This document shows, piece by piece, positions 10,185-18,496 of a stretch of DNA of 64,000 nucleotides. Under the pieces are notes generated by a model. That model had not been told where the DNA came from and did not search any database. It saw nothing but the letters and a program-made list of their open reading frames with translations. Position 1 is the first letter of the stretch; each line of letters begins with the position of its first letter. The stretch spans positions 1,240,001 to 1,304,000 of the forward strand of contig NZ_CP095462.1 in assembly GCF_023022965.1 (NCBI RefSeq). The letters are read 5' to 3'. Origin of the DNA: Ectobacillus sp. JY-23. GTDB lineage: Bacteria; Bacillota; Bacilli; Bacillales; Bacillaceae_G. The position numbers were made by a program, and so were the translations under genes.

Positions 10185-10452
10185 CAATCTTATAGTCATA
10201 TTCTTTCGCACGATCTGGTTTAGAGTTCTCAAACTCCGTTTTTAAGAATGGACGATAAGATGGTTCTACACGTTTCACAAACGGGAAAGCATTTAACTTC
10301 TCCTGTAGAGCATCGGATTGATTCATATCGCAGTACAGTACAACGTACTTTAATCGCCTTGATATGTAGTGGATGTTGCCGTATTTACGAAGCAGCTTAG
10401 CATGCTTTAACGAGTGTAGATATACAATAATACTCTGTCGTTGTCCGAACAT
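10180..10452 (-). CDS. ylbG: YlbG family protein (UPF0298)
   Basis: A 90-residue protein of the small UPF0298/DUF2129 family, found beside ylbF in Bacillus. It begins [19 protein letters not shown] and contains RYVEPS-like [11 protein letters not shown] near residues 68-78. The function is unknown. CAAAGGAGATTAAT gives a strong ribosome site. It follows ricF by about 130 bases on the same strand and ends in the 25-bp stem. Confidence 0.85.
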   Translation of the reverse strand: MFGQRQSIIVYLHSLKHAKLLRKYGNIHYISRRLKYVVLYCDMNQSDALQEKLNAFPFVKRVEPSYRPFLKTEFENSKPDRAKEYDYKID

Positions 10453-10581
10453 ATTAATCTCCTTTGTTCGTCTAAATTTATATACGTATTAACACCGCAT
10501 AACTTGAGATTTAATCTGTGTAGAAGGATTTATCTCTTCTTTAACTCATCCTATTTTAAACGTAACGGGGACCTTTTCAGG

Positions 10582-11037
10582 TCAACCCGTCTTGCGGCAA
10601 CCGCAACTCCCTCCCGTACCGCAACCACCGCTACAACCTCCTGCAGAATCAAAAAACGGATTTCCCGTAGGAACCTTAATATACGGTGAAATTTCAGTGC
10701 CGATACAAACACTAACTTCATCTAATAGTTTTTGTATCGCAGTCTCAGCCTTTTTAAAAGCAGAAATACGTTCGTGTAAATCAACTTCCCGCTTAATGTC
10801 TCGAATCTCTTGCATAACCTTTTTATAGTCTGGGTGGTACTTGCCAAAGCGCTGCACTTCTTCATACAGCTCTTTCTTCTTGACAAACTCCCGAATTAAA
10901 CGCTGTGCTTCTTCATCTTGTTGTAAATCATGATAAGCAGCACGATACACCGCCGCTTCCTCAGAATCTATAATCATCCGAGCAAGCTGCTCGGCTTCTT
11001 CTAATATTAATACGCTTTCTAGCGTAGCAATAATCAT
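10582..11037 (-). CDS. ricF: RicF (YlbF), subunit of the Ric iron-sulfur RNA-maturation complex
   Basis: A 151-residue helical protein. YlbF forms a complex with YmcA and YaaT (RicA, RicT) that carries [4Fe-4S] clusters, helps RNase Y process mRNAs, and affects competence, sporulation and biofilms. The Cys-rich tail CSGGCGTGGSCGCR (about residues 134-147) is the expected cluster ligand region. The start is taken as ATG at 11037, with GGAGGTG seven bases before; an in-frame GTG three codons upstream lies within that site. It is next to ylbG as in B. subtilis. Confidence 0.9.
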   Translation of the reverse strand: MIIATLESVLILEEAEQLARMIIDSEEAAVYRAAYHDLQQDEEAQRLIREFVKKKELYEEVQRFGKYHPDYKKVMQEIRDIKREVDLHERISAFKKAETAIQKLLDEVSVCIGTEISPYIKVPTGNPFFDSAGGCSGGCGTGGSCGCRKTG

Positions 11038-11092
11038 ATAAGACACCTCCGATTTTTTATGATAGCATATGTTTCAGAGAAGTCCTAACACC

Positions 11093-11662
11093 TTACACAA
11101 TATGCTCAGCCACATTATACCGACGAACATGCCATGCCTCGTCCTGCAAAGCTACGTAATTTACACATGCATTTTGAAGAGACGTCTGAAAATGAATTTC
11201 TTGGGGATGAATGGCATGAAGAATAGCTTTGATGGTATGGGAATGGGCAACAATAATAATTCTTTTTCCCTTGTGTTGCTGGGCGACATCACATAGAGCA
11301 GAAAAACATCGTTCTACCAGTTGCTCGTCACTTTCCATATCCGCAACTTGTCCCTTTGCAATTTGTTCCCGAACTTCAGCAACAGGTCGCCCAGAAGCAC
11401 TACCGAAATCCCGTTCAATAAAGCGTTCATCCAGATGCAACTCTGGAATCCCTGCTGCGTTTTGAATGAAACTTGCTGTTTCTTTCGCACGACGCAATGG
11501 ACTGCTTACAATTACATCCCATTTCTCTTGGCTCAAAAAAGACGCACTTTGCTCAGCTTGTTTTTTTCCAACTGTATTTAATGGGATATCTTCTCTCCCT
11601 TGAATAATTTGTTTAAAATTCCAATCAGTTTGTCCATGTCGGACCAAACAAATTTCCGTCAT
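11093..11662 (-). CDS. Histidine phosphatase family protein
   Basis: A 189-residue phosphoglycerate-mutase-like protein. The catalytic LVRHGQTDWN motif is at residues 6-15, the RRAKET arginine region near 56-61, FIERDFG near 78-84, and the second histidine in VAHSHTIKAIL near 141-151. It is most like small-molecule phosphatases (CobC/PhoE type); the substrate is not predictable. ATG at 11662 is chosen because AAAGGAG lies 8 bases upstream and the motif starts immediately. It lies between ricF and ylbE, where B. subtilis has no such gene. Confidence 0.82.
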   Translation of the reverse strand: MTEICLVRHGQTDWNFKQIIQGREDIPLNTVGKKQAEQSASFLSQEKWDVIVSSPLRRAKETASFIQNAAGIPELHLDERFIERDFGSASGRPVAEVREQIAKGQVADMESDEQLVERCFSALCDVAQQHKGKRIIIVAHSHTIKAILHAIHPQEIHFQTSLQNACVNYVALQDEAWHVRRYNVAEHIV

Positions 11663-11726
11663 GCAAACAGCTCCTTTTTTTATACTCACCTTCCATTGTA
11701 TCAGAACTTTTACATGACGGATAGTT

Positions 11727-11972
11727 TTACAAACCGTTTTGTTGCTTCATATATTGGAACATATCAACCATAATGGATGCCATTGCCAATTGATTTTGAA
11801 ATTTAGCAACTCGATCTGGAATTGTTTTTTGATAATATTGCAATGCAGCTAATTCAAAATTCTCTCGCTCATCAGGACTTCGCGATAGCTTACGATACCA
11901 ATATGGCTGTTCTCGAATAAATTTTTGCAAATCCTCTTGAGACTGTACATAATCCATAATTTCTTTGCGCAC
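11727..11972 (-). CDS. ylbE: YlbE-like protein
   Basis: An 81-residue protein of the YlbE-like family, function unknown. It has the family pattern QSQEDLQKFIREQPYWYRKLSRSP near the start and a C-terminal helix. The start is GTG at 11972 behind GGAGGAAAATCT. It lies 11 bases after ylbD on the same strand, so the two are almost certainly co-transcribed. Confidence 0.82.
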   Translation of the reverse strand: MRKEIMDYVQSQEDLQKFIREQPYWYRKLSRSPDERENFELAALQYYQKTIPDRVAKFQNQLAMASIMVDMFQYMKQQNGL

Positions 11973-11983
11973 AGATTTTCCTC

Positions 11984-12394
11984 CTAATCTTTTTGAAAGA
12001 AAAACGGATTGTTTTGTTGGGGTGTACTACTTTGGTCACCAGTGCTTCCTTTAAATTGCTGAATAACTTGCTGTACACTACCTATCGTATTTGTTACATT
12101 GTTTAAATGATATTGCACCTGATCCATATTGATATTTTTAATGAATGACATCACTTGCCCCATGACACCAGCTGCAGCAACGCTTTCCTGTGCCGCTGCA
12201 ACAGGTTCTTGCTCACCATCTTGCTTATATACCTTCCAAATTGGATCATTCTCTCCGAGTAAATACCATTCTTCATAAAATTGTTGCCATGTTTTTGATC
12301 CGTTTCGCACCTCATAAATCATTTTTGGATGATTTCTTACAAATTCTTTGAACTTCTGAACGGATGGGTGCGATTGTTTGTTTGCCGTTGTCAT
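11984..12394 (-). CDS. ylbD: Spore coat protein YlbD
   Basis: A 136-residue protein of the YlbD coat family. In Bacillus it is associated with the spore coat and made late in the mother cell. The family core is visible as HPSVQKFKEFVRNHPKMIYEVRNGSKTWQ-like sequence at residues 8-36, and the tail is rich in Gln/Asn. ATG at 12394 follows GGAGAGGTG; a GTG three codons earlier is part of that site. It precedes ylbE by 11 bases and is insulated from ylbC by a long hairpin. Confidence 0.83.
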   Translation of the reverse strand: MTTANKQSHPSVQKFKEFVRNHPKMIYEVRNGSKTWQQFYEEWYLLGENDPIWKVYKQDGEQEPVAAAQESVAAAGVMGQVMSFIKNINMDQVQYHLNNVTNTIGSVQQVIQQFKGSTGDQSSTPQQNNPFFFQKD

Positions 12395-12428
12395 CGTAAT
12401 CACCTCTCCTTTCTACTATTGTAAGATC

Positions 12429-12478
12429 AAATAAGGCATATGGTGCGCCTATTTTTAGGCGTACCATATGCCTTATTT
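12429..12478 (-). terminator. Terminator between ylbC and ylbD
   Basis: Arms of 22 nt (12429-12450 and 12457-12478) pair at 21 positions with a six-base loop. On the minus strand the stem follows the ylbC stop, which lies inside it, and ends ATTTGATC, so the T-tract is weak. It separates ylbC from ylbD-ylbE. Confidence 0.7.
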
Positions 12479-13498
12479 CTGCAAAAAATTCTCTGTATAA
12501 AATGTTTGGTGTACCCCTACACCTAAATTTGTAAATTGTTCATTCAGCACATTCTTTCTGTGTCCTTCACTGTTCAACCACCCTTGCACAACTGCAATAG
12601 CATCTGGATAATGCGCAGCAATATTTTCACCAGCCGCTTTGAATTGTACCGCTCCTTTATTTAACCGGTCACCGAGTGTACCATATTTAGGAGATTCATG
12701 CGCAAAATAATTCTCTTCTTTCATGTCCTTACTGTGTAAGTATGCTACTTGCGCTGCTGATTCATCCCAGCTCAAAAGCGGCAATTCATGTTGTACTCGA
12801 ATCACATTCGTCAAATCTAAAATTTGCTTGGCATTGCCCTGTTCAACTTGCATAAGATTGCTATAGGATAAATTTGGCGGCTCCAAGAGTTCTCCACTGT
12901 ACACAAGCTGATATGGTCGTTGCTTTAAAAGCACCTCTTCATCCATGAAGCGAACACCTACTAGTTCACGTGTAAACTTATCAAAATATAACTGCGCCCA
13001 TCCGTTTTGCAATGCAACAAGAGGTTGTTCATTAAATTGTTCTTCCGATAACTCAAACTGATAGCTGCTATTTTCATGCTTTAATGCAATCTCATATGAA
13101 AATGGAAACTGTTCGTAAATTTCAGCATGTGTTTGCTGAATACGAAAAGGAAATACGTTTGCACTTATGCCTGCAGCATAGATAGTTACTACCTTATGAT
13201 TTTGAACTCCGAATTGCACGTAGCTTTGCAAGTTTTGATTGTAAATCCACCATTCATATCCGTAAGCAGATGGTTCAACGCGGTCTGGCTCCCCGTATTC
13301 TGCAAGCAAACTTTCTAACTCTCTACCCAGCAATCGGGAAACCGATGGTTCTGCATGTTTGGTGAGATTTTCAGGTGTATGCGGCTTAGATTGTTGTTGG
13401 GGTTTTGTTGTTATATATTCATTTATCAGCAGTTTGCCGTATAGATTCCCTACTAATAGAACAATTGTTACAGCAATAATTCTAAGAAGTGTTTTCAA
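12473..13498 (-). CDS. ylbC: CAP-domain protein YlbC
   Basis: A 341-residue extracytoplasmic protein. Residues 5-22 are one hydrophobic signal or anchor (LLRIIAVTIVLLVGNLYG). A CAP-associated N-terminal domain spans about 50-200, with RELESLLAEYGEPDRVEPS and GVRFMDEEVL. A C-terminal CAP/SCP domain covers about 220-341 with HSKDMKEENYFAHESP and GENIA. The role of such proteins in Bacillus is unclear. The start is TTG at 13498, 8 bases after GGAGG. The nearest ATG is far downstream. Confidence 0.85.
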   Translation of the reverse strand: MKTLLRIIAVTIVLLVGNLYGKLLINEYITTKPQQQSKPHTPENLTKHAEPSVSRLLGRELESLLAEYGEPDRVEPSAYGYEWWIYNQNLQSYVQFGVQNHKVVTIYAAGISANVFPFRIQQTHAEIYEQFPFSYEIALKHENSSYQFELSEEQFNEQPLVALQNGWAQLYFDKFTRELVGVRFMDEEVLLKQRPYQLVYSGELLEPPNLSYSNLMQVEQGNAKQILDLTNVIRVQHELPLLSWDESAAQVAYLHSKDMKEENYFAHESPKYGTLGDRLNKGAVQFKAAGENIAAHYPDAIAVVQGWLNSEGHRKNVLNEQFTNLGVGVHQTFYTENFLQK

Positions 13499-13866
13499 TC
13501 AAGATGCCTCCTGTATTTCAACTACCTCACACTCGCACTAACATATATACAAGTATTTGTTTCAACGTAATATATATCAAAAGTAGAAAAACCATTTTTG
13601 AAGGTATATGAGTTAACGAGCTTGCTGTCTTCTTAAATACTGACTGCTACTCATCAACCCTTCTTCTCTCCCATCTCAAAAGTACTATCTTTTTTACTTG
13701 TATATATAAACGTACATGTTATGTATTCTCAATATATCATATTTTACGATGCAGGACATATTCATTAAGATTTCATAATGAGTTTATTTCCATAATTAAT
13801 TGCGCTTTCTTACTATTCGTACTATTATAAATCTAGACAGCATTTTCATACAAAGGGGGACATACC
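13499..13866. other. Intergenic between ylbC and the YugN-like gene
   Basis: A 368-base divergent gap. Besides the plus-strand promoter at 13800, there is a loose dyad TCATTA...TAATGA (13762-13781). I see no small gene with a ribosome site. Confidence 0.5.
13800..13828 (+). promoter_or_regulatory. Sigma-A promoter of the YugN-like gene
   Basis: TTGCGC and TATTAT are separated by exactly 17 bases, about 40 bases before the ATG. Confidence 0.6.
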
Positions 13867-14229
13867 ATGAAGTTGAATGGGACAGAGTTAGATGAGCAAA
13901 TTGTTGATTTCTCTCGCCTAACTGAAATTATGAATGACTACGGATTCGTTTTAGCTGGTCAATGGGACTATGAACGTGCAACATATGACTATAAATTCGA
14001 ATTATTGAAAGATGTATATTATTTACGTGTACAAGCTTATGCAATTGAGGGTGACTTAGGGGGACGTCACGCTCGTGTAAAACTTCTGACACCGTTACTT
14101 GGCAAGCATTATTATCCACATGGTGTAGAGTATGGTGAAAAAGAACAATTTCCAAACAACGTAGTACAAAAAAGCAAACAGCTTTTACATAATGTAAGCG
14201 CAGCCTTAAAAGCATTGCCTACGGATTAA
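13867..14229 (+). CDS. YugN-like family protein
   Basis: A 120-residue soluble protein matching the YugN-like family, typical of Bacillus, with no known function. Recognisable parts are DFSRLTEIMNDYGFVLAGQWDYERATYD (residues 13-40) and LRVQAYAIEGDLGGRHARVKLLTPLLGKHYYPHGVEY (about 57-93). AAAGGGGGAC precedes the ATG. It has its own promoter and terminator, so it appears monocistronic. Confidence 0.8.
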   Translation: MKLNGTELDEQIVDFSRLTEIMNDYGFVLAGQWDYERATYDYKFELLKDVYYLRVQAYAIEGDLGGRHARVKLLTPLLGKHYYPHGVEYGEKEQFPNNVVQKSKQLLHNVSAALKALPTD

Positions 14230-14232
14230 AAA

Positions 14233-14260
14233 TAAAAAGCAGCATGTTTGCTGCTTTTTA
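14233..14260. terminator. Terminator after the YugN-like gene
   Basis: A 12-bp stem TAAAAAGCAGCA / TGCTGCTTTTTA with loop TGTT, then ATTTTTTC on the plus strand. Its right arm contains the stop of the convergent minus gene, so it is bidirectional. Confidence 0.85.
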
Positions 14261-14677
14261 TTTTTTCTTCATTACTCGTACGACATGCACGTGAACAGCC
14301 TGAACAGGCACTCCTATTATTGTTTCTACTTCTTTTTTGACATGCTTCTGTACAAAACAAGACGTTTCAAGTATAGGAAAATACAAAGACAAAGCGACTT
14401 TTATTCTAATCACAATCCCTTTTTCTTCGTACGACAAAGTAATCCCTTTTTCTTCACGCTTACTACAAGTGATTCCAAGCAAAGTTTCCCTTATGTTTGA
14501 AACAGTGTGAACCACACCATTCACTTCGCACACAAGCACATGTATGAGCTCCTTCAATGTTTGATCTGCTTTATGCAAAGTCTCCATTGCATCTATCCGT
14601 TCAAGCCCCATCATCGGCCCCCGCTTTGCTTTTTCTTTCATTCTATGCACATACAGCAAAGGCGGTTCGGACGGCAA
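14258..14677 (-). CDS. Asp23/Gls24-like protein
   Basis: A protein of up to 139 residues. Its second half resembles the Asp23/Gls24 (YloU/AmaP-partner) fold: GVVHTVSNIRETLLGITCS, then GIVIRIKVALSLYFPILETSCFVQKHVKKEVE, then a VHVHVVRV strand. Asp23 proteins associate with the membrane under envelope stress. The start is uncertain: TTG at 14677 lies 6 bases after the ctaG stop and would use coupling, but it has no ribosome site; ATGs at 14641 and 14620 lack good ones too. Its position after ctaG is unusual and the match is weak, so the family is probable only. Confidence 0.55.
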   Translation of the reverse strand: MPSEPPLLYVHRMKEKAKRGPMMGLERIDAMETLHKADQTLKELIHVLVCEVNGVVHTVSNIRETLLGITCSKREEKGITLSYEEKGIVIRIKVALSLYFPILETSCFVQKHVKKEVETIIGVPVQAVHVHVVRVMKKK

Positions 14678-14683
14678 ATAATC

Positions 14684-15589
14684 TTATTCGGAGCGCATAT
14701 ATGGCGGCACATCATACACACCGCTTTTTTCCTTTTCTCTTTCTTGTCTCACCCACCTAAAAAACACATAGCCAATTAAAGTACCATATACAAGCTCTTG
14801 TACAATTTTCATAACAATTCCGCCCGTACGTTGATCCTCTAGAGGAGGTAGCCAATTTAAAAATTCAGGACCGCTTAAATGTAAAGACGAGAGCGTATCC
14901 GGGGGAACACACAGCTCCATTGCCTTTAGCCAGGCTTGCGGATCGGTATATGTTAAAAACAACGGTTTGCTTGCAAAAATAATAAGTGCGCAGGCGGGTG
15001 TTAACAACATGCCGTTGGCAAAGATATAACCTATTTTTTGAATTTCACTTAATGTTTGCATCTGCGATAATGGATTTAGTACAGGCCACCACATCATAAT
15101 GGCCATAAAAAATAAAATTGCCAATGTGATAGGGTGCAACAGCTGACTTTGCTTTACCACATCAAAAACAAACGGCAGATGATACAAGGAGAATAATCCA
15201 TTAAATACAAACAAAGCAATAAGTGGCTTTGCAAATATGTTTACTGTAGCCCGCACAGACTGGTAGCTAAGCGCATATACAAGAAGCCATTGAGGCATGC
15301 CTAAAATGAGCAATGGTGGCACCGCGATAAACAAGATAGCCATTTCCGTCATATGGGCACTAAAACTGATATGACCAAGCAAATCAAGTGGTCCGCCCTT
15401 AACCATATACAATAATATCATTCCACTTACAAAGTATACTTGCTGTCGTTTGCTTACTTTCTCAGCATTAGGAAAACGAGAACGGTATCTCCCAATAATT
15501 AGAAAATAAGCAACTATAATCGCAGCTGTAAAAATGAAGAACACAGGACTCCATAATGCCTCAAAGCCGAAAATCCATAAATTACTCAT
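14684..15589 (-). CDS. ctaG: Cytochrome c oxidase assembly factor CtaG
   Basis: A 301-residue polytopic membrane protein with about seven hydrophobic segments, starting MSNLWIFGFEALWSPVFF. The caa3-type CtaG family helps insert copper into the caa3 oxidase; the LGHISFSAHMTEM region (about 77-89) carries conserved His residues. It is last in the ctaCDEFG series, separated from ctaF by a hairpin. AAAGAGGAGCG precedes the ATG. Confidence 0.9.
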   Translation of the reverse strand: MSNLWIFGFEALWSPVFFIFTAAIIVAYFLIIGRYRSRFPNAEKVSKRQQVYFVSGMILLYMVKGGPLDLLGHISFSAHMTEMAILFIAVPPLLILGMPQWLLVYALSYQSVRATVNIFAKPLIALFVFNGLFSLYHLPFVFDVVKQSQLLHPITLAILFFMAIMMWWPVLNPLSQMQTLSEIQKIGYIFANGMLLTPACALIIFASKPLFLTYTDPQAWLKAMELCVPPDTLSSLHLSGPEFLNWLPPLEDQRTGGIVMKIVQELVYGTLIGYVFFRWVRQEREKEKSGVYDVPPYMRSE

Positions 15590-15619
15590 GTTGCAACGCT
15601 CCTCTTTATATTATTGATA

Positions 15620-15651
15620 AAAAAGGGATTGATGTACATCAATCCCTTTTT
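15620..15651 (-). terminator. Hairpin between ctaF and ctaG
   Basis: A 32-base near-palindrome (AAAAAGGGATTGATG...CATCAATCCCTTTTT) follows the ctaF stop on the minus strand with a T-run. It may end or attenuate the oxidase transcript before ctaG. Confidence 0.75.
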
Positions 15652-15657
15652 GTCATC

Positions 15658-15990
15658 TTACAGCCAAACAATCGTTACAAATGCCAGCACAGTTAAAAAC
15701 GCAACCAAAATACCGGAGTATAAGAACAATGAAGGAGCCTCATGTCCTTTGTGACTCATGTGCATAAAATAATACAACTGAAAAATAACTTGCACAACAG
15801 CCAACACCAAAATAAACGGTACCGCAAAAAGTGGAGTGAACGTTTTTGGATATGCAACTGCAACGAATGCTACAACCGTTAAGAAAATCATCAATGCAAA
15901 AGTAATGATCTGATGTTTCATTTCCTCTGCATTTTTCTTTCTACGATAGGCAAGATCTACATTCGGATTTCCAGTTTGTTTTGTCGCCAT
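15658..15990 (-). CDS. ctaF: caa3-type cytochrome c oxidase subunit IV
   Basis: A 110-residue protein with three membrane segments (about residues 29-48, 55-74 and 87-108), the architecture of bacterial subunit IV. It stabilises the oxidase rather than carrying redox centres. It follows ctaE by 3 bases and has GGTGGGATAAACA before its ATG. The hairpin at 15620-15651 follows its stop. Confidence 0.93.
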   Translation of the reverse strand: MATKQTGNPNVDLAYRRKKNAEEMKHQIITFALMIFLTVVAFVAVAYPKTFTPLFAVPFILVLAVVQVIFQLYYFMHMSHKGHEAPSLFLYSGILVAFLTVLAFVTIVWL

Positions 15991-15993
15991 TGT

Positions 15994-16617
15994 TTATCCC
16001 ACCATCCCCATCAAATATACTACAGTGAAAATAAACACCCAAACTACGTCAATAAAATGCCAATATAAAGAAGCAACATAATACTTTGGTGCATTATATA
16101 AATTTAATCCGCGCTTCGCATTTCTAACTACCAACGTTGTTATCCATAGCAAGCCGAAGAATACGTGGGCACCGTGCGTACCAACTAGCGTATAGAATGC
16201 TGAACCAAACGCACTGCTTTTCATCGTCAACTTATACTCATGTATATAGTGATTGAACTCATAAATTTCAAGACCTAAAAACCCTGCACCAAGCAATACA
16301 GTAATAATTAACCAAAATTGCATTTGCTTGAAGTTAAAGTTCTTCATATGATACATAGCATACACACTTGTTAAACTACTTGTTAACAGGAGCATTGTCG
16401 CAACAAACACAAGTGTCATATCAAACATTTCTTGTGTTGACGGACCACCATTTGTTGAATTTTTTAAAGATAGATATGTGGCGAAGAGAGAGGCAAACAG
16501 TACCGTCTCTCCCCCAAGGAACAACCAAAATCCTAAAAACTTATTTTTCCCTTCAAGGGTCGCTCTTTCTGCATCAGCAGGGAATGTTTCAGCTGTGAAT
16601 TTCTCTTCTGCATGCAT
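15994..16617 (-). CDS. ctaE: Cytochrome c oxidase subunit III
   Basis: A 207-residue protein with five transmembrane segments, as in bacterial subunit III. Family features include FWLFLGGETVLFASLFATYLSL (about 29-50) and GTHGAHVFFGLLW (about 145-157). The ATG overlaps the ctaD stop by one base (TAATG), so translation is coupled. It belongs to the ctaCDEF set. Confidence 0.95.
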   Translation of the reverse strand: MHAEEKFTAETFPADAERATLEGKNKFLGFWLFLGGETVLFASLFATYLSLKNSTNGGPSTQEMFDMTLVFVATMLLLTSSLTSVYAMYHMKNFNFKQMQFWLIITVLLGAGFLGLEIYEFNHYIHEYKLTMKSSAFGSAFYTLVGTHGAHVFFGLLWITTLVVRNAKRGLNLYNAPKYYVASLYWHFIDVVWVFIFTVVYLMGMVG

Positions 16618-18476
16618 TATGCCTTCCCCCCCTTGTCATCCTCTAGGTCTTCTTTATGGATATGATAGCCGTGATCATCAATTACAGAGCGAAGGAACAT
16701 CGCACCGAGTGTAATCAGTAAACCAATTAACGCTACTGCAAGCCACAGCTTGTCTTTTCCACCTTCCATATACATGGCCCCAAACGCTGCAACAAACAAT
16801 CCGAACGACGTCACGAACGGTAAGAAGGATGAGTTTGGCATGTGAATATCACCAACAGGCTCAGCCGGCGTCATTTCTTTTTTACCTTCCATTTTCTCAA
16901 TCCAGAATGCATCTAAACCACGTACAAACGGTAATTGCTTAAAGTTGTATTCTGGTGTCGGACTCGGCAATGCCCACTCAAGTGTACGTCCGTCTCCCCA
17001 AGGATCACGGCCGGCAGGTTTACCAGAAGCTGTTGTTTTCACGATATTGTACAATAGCACAATTACGCCCAATGCCATAAAGATTGCGCCGATAGAACTG
17101 ATTAAGTTCCCTGTTTCTAGACCCTGATTTGGTAAGAAAGTAAAGTAGCGACGCGGCATTCCCATTAAGCCTAAGAAATGCTGAATGAAGAACGTTAAGT
17201 GGAAGCCACTAAAGAACAACCAAAACGATACCTTACCAAGACCTTCATCCAAAATCTTACCAAACATAAGAGGCCACCAATAATGCACACCTGCTAATAG
17301 ACCTAATACAACACCGCCCACGATAACATAGTGAAAGTGCGCTACTACGAAATAAGAGTCGTGGAACTGATAGTCAGCTGGAGCTGATGCTAGCTGAATA
17401 CCTGTAACACCGCCCATTACGAACGTTGGAATAAAAGAAACTGCGTACAGCATCGCTACTGTAAAACGAATATTTCCGCCCCAAATCGTAAAGAGCCAGT
17501 TAAAAATTTTAATACCAGTCGGTACCGCAATCGCCATGGTTGCTACTGCAAAAATGGAGTTTGCAATTGGACCAAGACCCGTTGTAAACATATGATGCGC
17601 CCATACCATGAATCCTAAAAATCCAATCAATACCGTTGCAAATACCATGGAAGAATATCCAAACAAACGCTTTTTAGAAAACGTTGCAAGAATCTCGGAG
17701 AAAATACCAAATGCCGGCAAAATCAAGATATATACTTCCGGGTGACCGAAAATCCAGAATAAATGCTCCCAAATTACTGTGTTGCCACCAAGAGCCGGAT
17801 TAAAAAACTGTGTTCCGAATAAACGATCAAGTCCTAATAGAGCTAAACCTACCGTTAACGGAGGAAACGCAAACAAAATTAAAGCAGATACTACAAACCC
17901 AGTCCAAGTAAACAAAGGCATACGCATATATGTCATACCTGGTGCACGCATATTAATAATCGTTACCAAGAAATTAATACCACCAATTAATGTTCCGATA
18001 CCGGAAATTTGAAGCCCCAGTATGTAAAAATCCACACCATGTGTTTTTGCAGCCATTGTTAGTGATGCGTAAGATGTCCACCCTGCATCAGGTGCGCCCC
18101 CTAAAAGCCAACTTGCATTTAAGAAAACGCCACCAAAAAAGAATAACCAAAAGCCTAGTGCGTTAATATACGGAAACGCTACGTCTCGTGCCCCGATTTG
18201 AAGCGGTATAACCGCGTTCAAAAATGCAAACACAAGCGGCATGGCTGCCAAAAAAATCATCGTTGTGCCGTGCATCGTCAGAACCTGGTTGTATGCATCC
18301 CCTACAAGAAAATCATTGTTGGGAATCGCCAACTGATAACGAATAAACAACGCTTCTAAGCCGCCGGCTAAAAAGAATATGCCACCTGCCATCAAGTAGA
18401 GAATGGCAATCTTCTTATGGTCAACCGTTGTTAAGTAGTCCCAAAGAACACTTTTTTTCTTTGCTACAGAACTCAC
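16617..18476 (-). CDS. ctaD: Cytochrome c oxidase subunit I
   Basis: A 619-residue catalytic subunit holding heme a, heme a3 and CuB, which reduces O2 to water while pumping protons. Metal ligand segments are present: the low-spin heme His in TMHGTTMIF, HPEVYILILPAFG with the cross-linked His-Tyr, WAHHMFTTGLG with two CuB histidines, and HFHYVIVGG with the heme histidines. The length and C-terminal extension suit the caa3 type. The start is GTG at 18476 behind GAGGGGGTAAAGAC. It lies 20 bases after ctaC. Confidence 0.97.
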   Translation of the reverse strand: MSSVAKKKSVLWDYLTTVDHKKIAILYLMAGGIFFLAGGLEALFIRYQLAIPNNDFLVGDAYNQVLTMHGTTMIFLAAMPLVFAFLNAVIPLQIGARDVAFPYINALGFWLFFFGGVFLNASWLLGGAPDAGWTSYASLTMAAKTHGVDFYILGLQISGIGTLIGGINFLVTIINMRAPGMTYMRMPLFTWTGFVVSALILFAFPPLTVGLALLGLDRLFGTQFFNPALGGNTVIWEHLFWIFGHPEVYILILPAFGIFSEILATFSKKRLFGYSSMVFATVLIGFLGFMVWAHHMFTTGLGPIANSIFAVATMAIAVPTGIKIFNWLFTIWGGNIRFTVAMLYAVSFIPTFVMGGVTGIQLASAPADYQFHDSYFVVAHFHYVIVGGVVLGLLAGVHYWWPLMFGKILDEGLGKVSFWLFFSGFHLTFFIQHFLGLMGMPRRYFTFLPNQGLETGNLISSIGAIFMALGVIVLLYNIVKTTASGKPAGRDPWGDGRTLEWALPSPTPEYNFKQLPFVRGLDAFWIEKMEGKKEMTPAEPVGDIHMPNSSFLPFVTSFGLFVAAFGAMYMEGGKDKLWLAVALIGLLITLGAMFLRSVIDDHGYHIHKEDLEDDKGGKA

Positions 18477-18496
18477 GTCTTTACCCCCTCTTCCCC

